Shown here: piece by piece, positions 27,515 through 35,791 of the stretch
Position numbering within the stretch: the first letter of the stretch is position 1
Layout: every line of letters begins with the position of its first letter
From: Crocinitomicaceae bacterium
GTDB taxonomy: Bacteria > Bacteroidota > Bacteroidia > Flavobacteriales_D > Crocinitomicaceae
Reading direction: 5' to 3'
Length of the DNA stretch: 64,000 nucleotides
NCBI GenBank assembly: GCA_029252405.1
Contig: JAQXBM010000064.1
Span: 62,001-126,000 of the forward strand
Notes under the pieces: generated by a model
The model's input: the letters and a program-made list of their open reading frames with translations, nothing else
Told to the model about the DNA's origin: nothing
Databases searched by the model: none
Program-made: the position numbers and the translations under genes

Positions 27515-28528
27515 TTAATGTCCAATGGCATATTGTACACCAATAGTTCCCATTGGTCCATTTTTCATCTGAATACCATTTACGTTTTGATAAACAGGCA
27601 GCTTAACTTCTGCTCCAATTCGTAGATTTTTTAACTTGCCAGAATCCACAAGGAAGTTTGTTCCAATTCCCAAGTCTAGTTGACTTCTACCTGAATTCAT
27701 TGTGCTGAACAGAGGCATCATCATTGGGTTCAAATCTGGATCTGCACCGGAAATTTTCGCAGTATTCCAATATGTCGCACTCACTGAGAAACTTAAAGCG
27801 TCAGTAGCTTTGAAAGCTACCCAAGCGGAAGCATTTAGCTTGTTCCCAAATGTATATGTTTCTGAATTTTCAGCAAGTCTCATTTTGTACATTGATTGTG
27901 CTCCCCAAGATAGAAAGTCAGATTGTCCAAAGTAAGTAAGACCGAGATATGGGTCAAATGTCCCGCTTCCAAGCTGCATAGGATAGGCTAACTGAGCATT
28001 CATCATCATTGGAGTATCATCGCGTTGGTCGATATTCCCTGTAGGTATTGAAATACCAATATTCGCATGTAAGGCATTCTTATTCTGATTCAGAATTTTA
28101 ATCAATCCGCCAAAATTTGCGTCACCGAAACCGGCTGATGCCGTAGAGAATTCCATACCCATTCCAGTTTCAAGGTCCATTGCATTGGTTAGGTAGTTCC
28201 CCATGACCATTAAGGTTATGTAATCTGTTGGAGCATACATCACACCGATCATAGACATTGTCATTTGCATATCTTGAGGTGCAGCCATGAAGTCGTCATA
28301 AATGCGGTCGTTGTTAATGTCACCTGTTCCTGACAAACATCCTGACATGGTCATAGGCATGAAGCGCGCCGAAACCATCCATTCGCCTTTGTGGTGCATG
28401 TGATCACCCATTACACTAATTGGTGCGTGTCCATCAGGACGTGTAGCGCTCCATTGATTCTCTTGGGCTAAACTCAAATTTGAGCATAGCAAAATTGTCC
28501 CCAGTACTGGGAAAATAAAACTTTTCAT
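27515..28528 (-). CDS. Met/His-rich outer-membrane transporter-like protein, probably metal-related
   Basis: The 337-residue protein has a signal peptide (ending NLSLAQ), then HAPISVMGDHMHHKGEWM and MPMTMSGCLSG, unusually rich in Met and His. A beta-barrel-like series of strands follows (for example LGLTYFGQSDFLSWGAQ) ending GTIGVQYAIGH. It resembles the family near Phenol_MetA_deg that is often coded beside copper-efflux genes, so copper or silver handling is likely but inferred. A 16-bp palindrome and a Cys-rich secreted protein lie just upstream. Confidence 0.78.
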   Translation of the reverse strand: MKSFIFPVLGTILLCSNLSLAQENQWSATRPDGHAPISVMGDHMHHKGEWMVSARFMPMTMSGCLSGTGDINNDRIYDDFMAAPQDMQMTMSMIGVMYAPTDYITLMVMGNYLTNAMDLETGMGMEFSTASAGFGDANFGGLIKILNQNKNALHANIGISIPTGNIDQRDDTPMMMNAQLAYPMQLGSGTFDPYLGLTYFGQSDFLSWGAQSMYKMRLAENSETYTFGNKLNASAWVAFKATDALSFSVSATYWNTAKISGADPDLNPMMMPLFSTMNSGRSQLDLGIGTNFLVDSGKLKNLRIGAEVKLPVYQNVNGIQMKNGPMGTIGVQYAIGH

Positions 28529-28560
28529 TGTCGATTTAATTGAATTTGATAAATAAGTAA

Positions 28561-28576
28561 TTACTCGTTCGAGTAA
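28561..28576. promoter_or_regulatory. 16-bp palindrome TTACTCG-TT-CGAGTAA
   Basis: The arms TTACTCG and CGAGTAA match perfectly around two bases, in the 62-nt spacer before the Met-rich protein gene. It could be an operator (for example for a metal-responsive regulator) or an mRNA hairpin. No T run follows, so a terminator is unlikely. Confidence 0.5.
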
Positions 28577-28590
28577 GTCGGGTCATTCAA

Positions 28591-28989
28591 TTAGGATCGG
28601 GGAGGTGGTGTCGGAGTGTTTAGAAAGATGTCATCGAAATATGCATCGTTTCTTATGATTGGTACGTTTCGTTCATCTTGAATTTCAAAAAAGGATAATT
28701 TCTCTGAAGCAAATATGAGCATTGGAGTTTTCTCCCATTCAATTTTCGGAGCTCTGCGCTCAGAGGAAGAATCTTCTTCTGGTGCAACGGCTTTGGCTAG
28801 CTGGTTATTTAAATAGCACTTTCCTTTACAGCAGGATTCTACAAGGTCCTTCTCAATACAAAGCTCCGTTGAAATGTATTCGTAGTTGATGGCGTAATCT
28901 GCTAAGTGGAAAAGTGGTCTGAACTCAGAAGCTGAGAACACCACAAGAATCAATATGACGAGTATTCGTTGCACTAAAAGGTTCCACAA
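28591..28989 (-). CDS. Secreted Cys-rich protein with CxGKCxL motif
   Basis: The 132-residue product has an N-terminal hydrophobic segment (about residues 5-22). Then comes LCIEKDLVESCCKGKCYLNNQL, with four cysteines near residues 44-58, and an acidic tail ending in TPPPRS. The Cys-x-GKC-x-L pattern is one I recognise from small Bacteroidota proteins beside copper-related TonB receptors. A soft-metal-binding role is inferred. It starts 2 nt after the aminotransferase and precedes the Met-rich barrel. Confidence 0.72.
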   Translation of the reverse strand: MWNLLVQRILVILILVVFSASEFRPLFHLADYAINYEYISTELCIEKDLVESCCKGKCYLNNQLAKAVAPEEDSSSERRAPKIEWEKTPMLIFASEKLSFFEIQDERNVPIIRNDAYFDDIFLNTPTPPPRS

Positions 28990-28991
28990 AT

Positions 28992-30194
28992 TTACTCAGA
29001 AATCAAGGAAGTTTCTTCAATTGACTCCAAAATAATTCTTCCTGCTTGGCGAATTTCATCTTCTGAAATCGTGAGCGGAGGAGATAATCTGAAGCTATAT
29101 GGATGAGATAAGAACCAAAAGCTGATGAGTCCTTTTTCGAGGCATTTATGAACCACTTTTTCAACGCGTTCAAAGGATTCCATGTCGAACGCGAACATCA
29201 TTCCGCTTCTGCGAATTTCTTTGATTTCTGGGTTCGATTGTACAATTGACTCCAGTAATTGTCCGAGTCTTTCGACTTCGGTATAATCAATTTCAGATGT
29301 CATTACATCCAAACATGCATCTGCCGCTGCGCAAATAACAGGATGTCCACCAAATGTTGTAATGTGCCCAAGCATTGGGTTATTCGTGAAGGTTGACAAG
29401 TGTTCTTTTGAAGAAACGAGTGCTCCAATCGGCATTCCTCCGCCCAAAGCTTTTCCTAATGTGAGAATATCTGGTACGATATCAAATTGCTCGAAAGCGA
29501 ACAAACTTCCCGCACGACCAATTCCGCATTGGATTTCATCAAAAATGAGAAGGGCACCAACTTCCTTACAGCGCTTGCGCAAAGCGATTAAAAACTCCTT
29601 GCTCGGAACACGCACTCCAGCATCACCCTGAATTGTTTCTATGATGACGCCAGCCGTTTTTTCGGTGATTTGGTCTAGCTCAGCAATAGCGTTGAATGTC
29701 AAAAATCGGACATCTGGTACGAGTGGGCGGAAGGCTTCTTTTTTCGTTTCATTTCCTGAAACACTCAATGATCCATGCGTACTTCCATGATATGATCGGC
29801 GAAAGGAAACAAGTTCAGTTCTTCCTGTTACGCGTTTCGCTAATTTCAATGCTGCCTCGTTGGCCTCTGTTCCTGAGTTCACTGTGTAAACGCAATCGAG
29901 GTTTTCAGGCAGCAGATTGGATAATTTCTTGGCGAAGTTCAGTTGACTATCCTGAATGAATTCACCGTAAACCATGACGTGCAGGTGTCGATCAATTTGG
30001 GCTTTGAGTGCTTGAACGACTTTAGGATGATTGTGCCCAATGTTGTTTACTGCGACACCAGCAATCATGTCCATATAGCGCTTGCCGTTTTTATCGTAAA
30101 TAAAAATCCCTTCCGCTCGATCTACATCGATGAGGTAGGGACTCTCGTTCGTTTGACCTTGAAATTCAAGGAAATCACTAGCGTTAGATGACAT
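28992..30194 (-). CDS. Class III aminotransferase (acetylornithine/4-aminobutyrate type)
   Basis: This 400-residue PLP enzyme shows NIGHNHPKVV, YTVNSGTEANEAALKLAKR, FRRSYHGSTHGSLS, LIFDEIQCGIGRAG and the PLP lysine in LGKALGGGMPIGAL. It probably transfers an omega or gamma amino group, such as that of ornithine or GABA, but no biosynthetic neighbours narrow the substrate. It follows the Spy-like gene by 8 nt in a compact minus-strand array. Confidence 0.9.
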   Translation of the reverse strand: MSSNASDFLEFQGQTNESPYLIDVDRAEGIFIYDKNGKRYMDMIAGVAVNNIGHNHPKVVQALKAQIDRHLHVMVYGEFIQDSQLNFAKKLSNLLPENLDCVYTVNSGTEANEAALKLAKRVTGRTELVSFRRSYHGSTHGSLSVSGNETKKEAFRPLVPDVRFLTFNAIAELDQITEKTAGVIIETIQGDAGVRVPSKEFLIALRKRCKEVGALLIFDEIQCGIGRAGSLFAFEQFDIVPDILTLGKALGGGMPIGALVSSKEHLSTFTNNPMLGHITTFGGHPVICAAADACLDVMTSEIDYTEVERLGQLLESIVQSNPEIKEIRRSGMMFAFDMESFERVEKVVHKCLEKGLISFWFLSHPYSFRLSPPLTISEDEIRQAGRIILESIEETSLISE

Positions 30195-30202
30195 ATTGAT
30201 GC

Positions 30203-30736
30203 CTAGTTTACTCTGTTTGGACGATTCGGTCCTCCTTGTCCACGGCGACCGCCTTGTCCTTGCCTAGGTCCTTGTCTCTGCCCTTCATTCAATCGATTTA
30301 AGAGCTCTTTTTTGAATTGTTTTTCAACGCGCAGAAGCTGAACCATCTTCTTGTATCCAATCACTTTTGCGATTTTTTCCGTGTGGTCTTTTTTCAGTTT
30401 TGCTTCGGCAATTTCACTGTCGAGAATGGCAATCGTTTTCTCTTCGATTTCCTTTTCCGTGAGCGTTTCAAAATTCTTTTTCAATTCCTGACTTTTCGTG
30501 CGACGTGTTTTCTTCTCTTCTTTGAGCGCATCATTCATGTCGTTGTAAACTGGCCAGAACTTTTCGGCTTCTTCAGTCGATAAATCCAACTCTTTCGTGA
30601 TATAGGCAATTTTGAGCTGCTCAATCTTATCTTGTTTTGTCTGCCTTGGTTTTCCATCTTGGCTCAAACCGTAGAATGAGAACAACGCAATAGCGAATGT
30701 TAAAACCGATTTTTGGAGGATATTTGTTGCTTGCAT
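30203..30736 (-). CDS. Spy/CpxP-like periplasmic protein (sensor of ECF sigma type)
   Basis: The 177-residue product has a signal peptide (about residues 1-25, ending YGLSQ). A helical domain with ELDLSTEEAEKFWPVYNDM follows, the LTxxQ-like hook of the Spy/CpxP-like Bacteroidota family. The C-terminal tail is Gly/Arg/Gln/Pro-rich (from about residue 155), of low complexity. By position it is the third member of a sigma, anti-sigma, sensor set. A chaperone or signal-sensing role in the periplasm is inferred. Confidence 0.82.
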   Translation of the reverse strand: MQATNILQKSVLTFAIALFSFYGLSQDGKPRQTKQDKIEQLKIAYITKELDLSTEEAEKFWPVYNDMNDALKEEKKTRRTKSQELKKNFETLTEKEIEEKTIAILDSEIAEAKLKKDHTEKIAKVIGYKKMVQLLRVEKQFKKELLNRLNEGQRQGPRQGQGGRRGQGGPNRPNRVN

Positions 30737-30745
30737 AATTTCCTA

Positions 30746-31282
30746 TTAAATAAATGAATCATCTTCGAAATCTTCCGAATCGATTCCTTCTTCGTTAAAA
30801 TAATCTAGTATATCGTCAGAATCTATCTGGTCAAAAGACACGGGTTCTGAAGTAATAATTTTTGTTTCTTCTGGCGCTGATTCTGTCGTTTCAGGTTCAA
30901 CGAAAGACATTTCATTTACTGTTGATTCGTTCAAAGCTTCAACGATTAAATCTGTTTCAAAATCTTCAATATTTTCGTCGATATATTCGTAAACGTCGTT
31001 CGAAGAGACATCATTTAGAGCCAAAAGTGGATCAGAATCAATTTCGGTAGTTTCATTAAAATTGATAATCAGAATTCCTGCGATAAATACTGCGGCTACT
31101 GCTCCAATCCATAAAGATGGGCGTTTGTAAAGCGGGATAATCTTAGTCTCTTTAGGCGCTGCGGGCGCTTTTTCCTTCTGCGATTCAATAACGGAATTCG
31201 CCAATGCTTCGAAGTATGAAGCGTCGGGAATTGGAGTTTTCCTCGGTTTCAGGTGATCAAATATGTCGTTTTTTTCTTCCAT
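30746..31282 (-). CDS. Probable membrane anti-sigma factor
   Basis: The 178-residue protein has a cytoplasmic-type N-terminus with KPRKTPIPDASYFEALAN, seen in Bacteroidota anti-sigma-like proteins. One membrane helix follows (about residues 55-73), and then a very acidic periplasmic part (many Asp/Glu, ending DSEDFEDDSFI). It lies 25 nt after the ECF sigma gene and 9 nt before the Spy-like gene, the usual regulator order. No zinc-binding ZAS motif is visible, so the assignment rests on topology and context. Confidence 0.72.
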   Translation of the reverse strand: MEEKNDIFDHLKPRKTPIPDASYFEALANSVIESQKEKAPAAPKETKIIPLYKRPSLWIGAVAAVFIAGILIINFNETTEIDSDPLLALNDVSSNDVYEYIDENIEDFETDLIVEALNESTVNEMSFVEPETTESAPEETKIITSEPVSFDQIDSDDILDYFNEEGIDSEDFEDDSFI

Positions 31283-31307
31283 TACAGTTCTTAGACAGCC
31301 GAAGTTG

Positions 31308-31871
31308 TCATTGGTTTAATGTGTTTAAAATAAAACCTTGAATTTTTTGTTTCGCGTGATGAAAATTCGCTTTTAATGCACCCTCACTAGTCGTCAATTT
31401 CTTCGAAATTTCAGAGTAGGGCATTTCATCAAAATAGCGCAATTGAAAAACCAGCGCCTGCTTTTCGGGCAAGGATTCAATGGCACGATTCAACAGTTCA
31501 GAAATCTTTTCAGAATCCAAGGTGTCCAAAGATTGATTCCCGGCGATAACTTCCAACATAGGCGGATCAATGTCCACACCTGTGCGTCGATTTTCTTTTT
31601 CTAGAAAGTTGAGTGCTTCATTCCGACAAATACGATACATCCACGTATAAAGAGATGAGTTTCGCTTGAAATTTGGCAGGTTCTGATAGATTTTAATCAG
31701 GACATTCTGAAGAACATCATTCGTTTGTTCGTGATTGCGCGTAATCCTCCGAATTTGAGAATACAGTATTTCCCCGTAGGTTTTTACGAGCAATTGAAAT
31801 GCCTGATCAACGGAAGATCCTCCTTGATCGAATAAATCTAGAATTTGTTGATCTTCCTTTGGAAATTGCAT
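31308..31871 (-). CDS. ECF-type RNA polymerase sigma factor
   Basis: The 187-residue protein contains sigma-70 region 2 (NDVLQNVLIKIYQNLPNFKR, then LYTWMYRICRNEALNFLEKE, about residues 48-95). Region 4 follows (SLPEKQALVFQLRYFDEMPYSE, then IS-KKLTTSEGALKANFHHA, about 130-180). It abuts the transketolase C-subunit stop with no gap, so it is probably transcribed with the transketolase genes. Its regulon is unknown; the next gene is its likely anti-sigma partner. Confidence 0.92.
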   Translation of the reverse strand: MQFPKEDQQILDLFDQGGSSVDQAFQLLVKTYGEILYSQIRRITRNHEQTNDVLQNVLIKIYQNLPNFKRNSSLYTWMYRICRNEALNFLEKENRRTGVDIDPPMLEVIAGNQSLDTLDSEKISELLNRAIESLPEKQALVFQLRYFDEMPYSEISKKLTTSEGALKANFHHAKQKIQGFILNTLNQ

Positions 31872-32837
31872 TTATTTCTTTCTCTGGATAGCCTTGTGCG
31901 CTGCCTCAACAATGTTTGGCGTATCGATGTTGTATTTCGTCAACAACTCCTCTGGTTTACCGCTTTCTCCGAATGAATCATCAACCCCAACGAACTCTTG
32001 TGGGACTGGATCGTTTTGAATGATAACTTGAGCAACCGAATCACCCAAACCACCATTGATCATGTGTTCTTCGGCGGTTACAACGCATCCTGTTTTCGCC
32101 GTAGATTCGATAATCGCTCGAGCGTCCAAAGGTTTGATTGTATGCATGTTGATGACTTCAGCAGAGATTCCTTTTTCCGCCAAAATTTCGGCCGCTTCGA
32201 TTGCTTTCCAAACAAGGTGTCCACAAGCGATGATAGTAACATCCGATCCTTCCATCAATAAATCAGCTTTACCGATTACGAAATCAGCATCTGGTTTCAC
32301 GAAAATTGGAACTTTTGGTCGGCCAAATCGCAAGTATACTGGTCCATCATGCTCAGCGATTGCCATTGTTGCTTGTTTCGTTTGATTGAAATCGCAAGGA
32401 ACAATTACCGTCATGTTTGGTAACATTTTCATCATTCCGATATCTTCCAAAATTTGGTGAGTTGCACCATCTTCTCCGAGCGTCAACCCTGCGTGCGAAG
32501 CACAAATCTTAACGTTCTTTTGGGAGTACGCAATCGATTGACGAATTTGATCATAAACTCGACCAGTCGAGAAATTGGCGAAGGTTCCGGTGTAGGGAAT
32601 TTTTCCTCCAACGGTCATTCCTGACGCCATTCCCATCATGTTAGCTTCTGCAATTCCAACTTGGAAAAAACGCTCAGGAAATTCATCTTGAAAAGCGTTC
32701 ATTTTTAGCGATCCTGTTAGATCGGCACACAGTGCTACAACATCTTTATTCTTTTTACCAATTTCGAGTAGTCCTTCTCCGAATCCAGATCGGGTGTCTT
32801 TCGTACCAAGTACTTCGAATGTTGTTGTCGTTGTCAT
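31872..32837 (-). CDS. Transketolase, C-terminal subunit (PP-Pyr plus C domain)
   Basis: This is the pyrimidine-binding half of a split transketolase of the pentose phosphate pathway, 321 residues long. It shows [27 protein letters not shown] with the catalytic glutamate, and [19 protein letters not shown]. Its partner at 34187-35029 carries the diphosphate-binding half. Between them lies a von Willebrand A gene, whose end overlaps this start by 4 nt (ATGA). Related C-subunits serve DXP-synthase-like enzymes, but the paired N-subunit favours transketolase. Confidence 0.92.
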   Translation of the reverse strand: MTTTTTFEVLGTKDTRSGFGEGLLEIGKKNKDVVALCADLTGSLKMNAFQDEFPERFFQVGIAEANMMGMASGMTVGGKIPYTGTFANFSTGRVYDQIRQSIAYSQKNVKICASHAGLTLGEDGATHQILEDIGMMKMLPNMTVIVPCDFNQTKQATMAIAEHDGPVYLRFGRPKVPIFVKPDADFVIGKADLLMEGSDVTIIACGHLVWKAIEAAEILAEKGISAEVINMHTIKPLDARAIIESTAKTGCVVTAEEHMINGGLGDSVAQVIIQNDPVPQEFVGVDDSFGESGKPEELLTKYNIDTPNIVEAAHKAIQRKK

Positions 32838-34186
32838 AACTTAAGCGTTGTTGTTGAGTTGGAATTTATTCTAAAATCGTTTATCATAGTGTACGTCGAG
32901 GATTTTAAGTCGACCTGACGGTATACCATTCTGTATGCTCCTGGCTGCAATTGAATGCGACCATTTCTGCTGTTTTCTTCGAGGTTTGTCACCCATTCCC
33001 AAGTGCCATTGTCATTCTTCATGAAGACTTGGCCGGTAATTTTGTTGATTCCAGTATAACTAAAGAATCCAGGTGCTTTAATGTTGATATCGATGGTTGC
33101 GCTTTGCTCTACGTTCACAGTTGCGTAGATCCGAGGGAGCGTCAATATTTCAATTTGGTAGGTTCCGACAATGTATTTGTCCTTACTGCCAATTTTCTGC
33201 GTATTCAAGGTAGCGTGGCTTCCATCCTGCATAATTCTCGCATCAATTTGATACGGTTTTGCTGCATTGAGGAAGCGCAAACGAATATTTCCCTGTGGCG
33301 CATCCACTTCAATTGTGTTGTGAATATTTCGTTGAATCTCGATGTTCTTTTTCTCCACTCTAGGAGTCGTATTCACAATTAAATCATACTTCAGCGCTGG
33401 ATCCATGATTAAGGTGTCAGGATTCCCGTGGCGATTGATCGTATGTGTGTATGTATACCTGAGATTCGTCGTTCCAGCCTCGTAAAGGAACATCGTAACA
33501 TCCGTCTCAGTTGGTGCTCCTGAAATATCATTCAAGTTGATTTGAACCGTTGTATTTAACAGTGCTTTCTGAACAACATTTTGAAGTACTTTCTCAAACG
33601 ACTCACGTGTTTCGGCATCTTCATAAGAACCAATACACTTAAACTTCTCCAAGTAAGACAAGTCCATTCCCAGTCCAATTACGAATGGTGTGACATTGAC
33701 TCCTTTGTCCTTTAGTTTTTTTGCAATCACGCATGGATCGTTGTCGCATGCTTCGAGTCCGTCGGTGATCAAAATAATTACATTTCGCGATGTGTTGTCA
33801 GGGAAATCACCAGCTGCCGCTTCCAGCGATCGAGCAATTGGTGTTGTTCCTTTTGCCTGAATCGATTTCACACGGCTTTTGACACGTGAGAAGTTGTTCT
33901 CACCAAATGGGACTTCTAATTTTGTATCGTTACAATCTTGGAATGTCGCAGTAATTGGTGATTGATGTCCGTAGACGCGAAGTCCGATTTCTAGATTGGG
34001 AACATCTTGTAAATCATCAACGGTTTTGGCGAGTAGTTCTTTGGCAGCGTCAATACGCGTTTGAACTCCCCATCGGGCATTCATGCTGTTTGAAGCATCT
34101 AAAATGAAAAGTATACGCGTTAATTCCTCCTGTCCAAAAGAAAATGAACTTAAAAATAAGAGTAATATCGCGAGCGCTTTTTTCAT
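32834..34186 (-). CDS. Secreted von Willebrand factor A domain protein
   Basis: The 450-residue product has a signal peptide (about residues 1-18, ending SFSFGQ) and a VWA domain with an intact MIDAS. Evidence for the MIDAS is [12 protein letters not shown] (DxSxS), [11 protein letters not shown] (Thr) and [13 protein letters not shown] (Asp). Its Cys pairs may form disulfides. The C-terminal half (about 220-450) is beta-rich, like stacked carboxypeptidase-type sandwiches. It abuts the transketolase N-subunit upstream and overlaps the C-subunit downstream by 4 nt, an odd place for a secreted protein. Ligand or partner unknown. Confidence 0.87.
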   Translation of the reverse strand: MKKALAILLLFLSSFSFGQEELTRILFILDASNSMNARWGVQTRIDAAKELLAKTVDDLQDVPNLEIGLRVYGHQSPITATFQDCNDTKLEVPFGENNFSRVKSRVKSIQAKGTTPIARSLEAAAGDFPDNTSRNVIILITDGLEACDNDPCVIAKKLKDKGVNVTPFVIGLGMDLSYLEKFKCIGSYEDAETRESFEKVLQNVVQKALLNTTVQINLNDISGAPTETDVTMFLYEAGTTNLRYTYTHTINRHGNPDTLIMDPALKYDLIVNTTPRVEKKNIEIQRNIHNTIEVDAPQGNIRLRFLNAAKPYQIDARIMQDGSHATLNTQKIGSKDKYIVGTYQIEILTLPRIYATVNVEQSATIDINIKAPGFFSYTGINKITGQVFMKNDNGTWEWVTNLEENSRNGRIQLQPGAYRMVYRQVDLKSSTYTMINDFRINSNSTTTLKL

Positions 34187-35029
34187 TTAGTAATCTCCTA
34201 AGGTTTCTTCCAGTTGGTTCAAAGCTGATTCTAATTGTTCAGCATTTGGAGCATTTCCATGCCATTTGTGCGTCCCCATCATATAATCAACACCTTGTCC
34301 CATTTCAGTTGTCATTATGATAACGATTGGTTTTCCGTTACCAACGAATGAATGTGCTTTGGCGATTGTTTTCTTCATATCGTCGAAGTCGTGACCATTC
34401 ATTTCAAGTACTTCCCATCCAAAAGCCTGCCACTTTTGAGAAAGGTTCCCCAAAGAAAGCACGTCATCAACATCCCCGTCAATCTGACGACCATTGTAAT
34501 CGATCGTTGCAATTAGGTTGTCAACTTTGTTTGCAGCACCATAAATGGCTGCTTCCCAAATTTGTCCTTCCTGCAATTCCCCATCTCCGTGTAATGTGTA
34601 CACCAATGAAGCGTCTCCGTTCAATTTTTTTGTAACTGCTGTTCCGAGCGCACATGATAATCCTTGTCCAAGTGATCCAGAAGCCATTCTTACTCCAGGG
34701 ATGTTTTTGTCCGTTGAAGGATGACCTTGAAGTCGTGTTGAAAGCTTACGGAAGGTCCCGAGTTCATTTACTGGGAAATACCCTGATCGAGCCAAAACGC
34801 TGTACCAAACAGGTGAAATATGTCCATTCGACAGATAAAAGATGTCTTCATCAATGCCGTCCATACTAAAGTTCGATGGGTCGTGTTTTAACACCTCAAA
34901 ATAAAGCAAGGTCAAAAAATCTGCGCAGCCCAAAGAACCGCCTGGATGACCTGAACTTGCTCCGGAAACCATTCGTACTATGTCTCTTCTAACTTGTGAT
35001 GAAATATTGTTAAGTTCTTGCGTCTCCAT
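34187..35029 (-). CDS. Transketolase, N-terminal subunit (thiamine diphosphate-binding half)
   Basis: The 280-residue protein contains MVSGASSGHPGGSLGCADF, LSNGHISPVWYSVLAR and the thiamine diphosphate motif HGDGELQEGQIWEAA, then YNGRQIDG. It forms the enzyme together with the C-subunit coded 1.3 kb downstream. It is the first gene of a minus-strand array in which the following gene starts with no gap. A 396-nt upstream region holds the divergent promoter space and two imperfect repeats. Confidence 0.92.
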   Translation of the reverse strand: METQELNNISSQVRRDIVRMVSGASSGHPGGSLGCADFLTLLYFEVLKHDPSNFSMDGIDEDIFYLSNGHISPVWYSVLARSGYFPVNELGTFRKLSTRLQGHPSTDKNIPGVRMASGSLGQGLSCALGTAVTKKLNGDASLVYTLHGDGELQEGQIWEAAIYGAANKVDNLIATIDYNGRQIDGDVDDVLSLGNLSQKWQAFGWEVLEMNGHDFDDMKKTIAKAHSFVGNGKPIVIIMTTEMGQGVDYMMGTHKWHGNAPNAEQLESALNQLEETLGDY

Positions 35030-35054
35030 GTTTTGACTATACTTTATAAGATTT

Positions 35055-35154
35055 ACCCCCTGTTTTGGTTACAAAACTAACCTTTAATTCCCGAATTCAG
35101 CTCGCTTAAAATTGGAACTTATCAAGGAAATAGATCATTTATACACAGAGTTTG
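35055..35154 (+). repeat. Imperfect 100-bp direct repeat, copy A, with dyad
   Basis: The block starts ACCCCC-TGTTT, contains a dyad GGTTA-CAAAAC-TAACC (35067-35082), then TTTAATTC, AAATTGGAA, TCAAG, and ends in an ACA...GTTTG block. The same order of blocks recurs at 35299. It lies between the divergent transketolase gene and a T9SS surface-protein pair. Shared words in the same order indicate a tandem duplication, now diverged. Confidence 0.65.
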
Positions 35155-35298
35155 ACGAACAGTCTTTTGTAGCCTCTTGAAAATGATATTCTCTTCTATT
35201 TAGAGATTTTTTTTGATTTAAATACGATGTTGAAATTGCGGATTGTAAAGAATAGTTAAATGCAAAAAGTTCCATTACTTGTTTAAGATCACAAGAAT

Positions 35299-35399
35299 AC
35301 CCCCCTGTTTGTGTTAGATTTCTAACGTTTAATTCGTAAATTCGTGGTGCATCAAATTGGAAATGTTCAAGCGATGCAACTATTTTGACACAAAGTTTG
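35299..35399 (+). repeat. Imperfect 100-bp direct repeat, copy B, with dyad
   Basis: The second copy holds the blocks ACCCCCCTGTTT, GTTAGA-TT-TCTAAC (35313-35326, perfect 6-bp arms), TTTAATTC, AAATTGGAAA, TTCAAG and ACACAAAGTTTG. It ends 27 nt before the gene at 35426 and so probably holds that gene's promoter and operator. The spacer between copies (35155-35298) holds no gene I can support. Confidence 0.65.
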
Positions 35400-35425
35400 T
35401 CTAAACTATAAAACACCTTATTTCT

Positions 35426-35791
35426 ATGAAGATAGCTAGCCTTTTATGCTTCATTTTTATTTCCGTAGGGAGCATTTTTGCTCAGGAAATTGATGATCGA
35501 CTTCTCTCCAAATATTCTCAGGAAGAATTACAAACAATGATCGATACTGACGTAGATCAGTACCATATGCTTGCATACGCGCTAGATAATGCGCTTTACC
35601 TTGCGAATTACGACAGCTCAAAAGGAGGAAGTTTTGAGACGATTTCTGTTGATTTGAATGCCCTGCCATCTTTCATTGAATTGGGTATTGAGGTTACAGA
35701 TCGCAATCAGTACTTCAAAATTGAAGGAGAAGAGAAATTGTTAGTAGTTAAATCTGCTATAGTCCTTAAATACGAAATGAAGAAAAAATGA
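35426..35791 (+). CDS. Small secreted protein preceding the T9SS surface protein
   Basis: The 121-residue protein has a signal peptide (about residues 1-19, ending SIFAQ). The remaining compact domain contains EELQTMIDTDVDQYHMLAYALDNALYLANY. I do not recognise a family. Its stop overlaps the ATG of the giant gliding-type protein by 4 nt (ATGA), implying translational coupling. A periplasmic partner or chaperone of that protein is an inference from coupling. Confidence 0.75.
   Translation: MKIASLLCFIFISVGSIFAQEIDDRLLSKYSQEELQTMIDTDVDQYHMLAYALDNALYLANYDSSKGGSFETISVDLNALPSFIELGIEVTDRNQYFKIEGEEKLLVVKSAIVLKYEMKKK

Noticed and set aside
35135-35416. Minus-strand frame of about 93 codons in the repeat region
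   Set aside because: It spans both repeat copies, has unnatural composition and no start signals.
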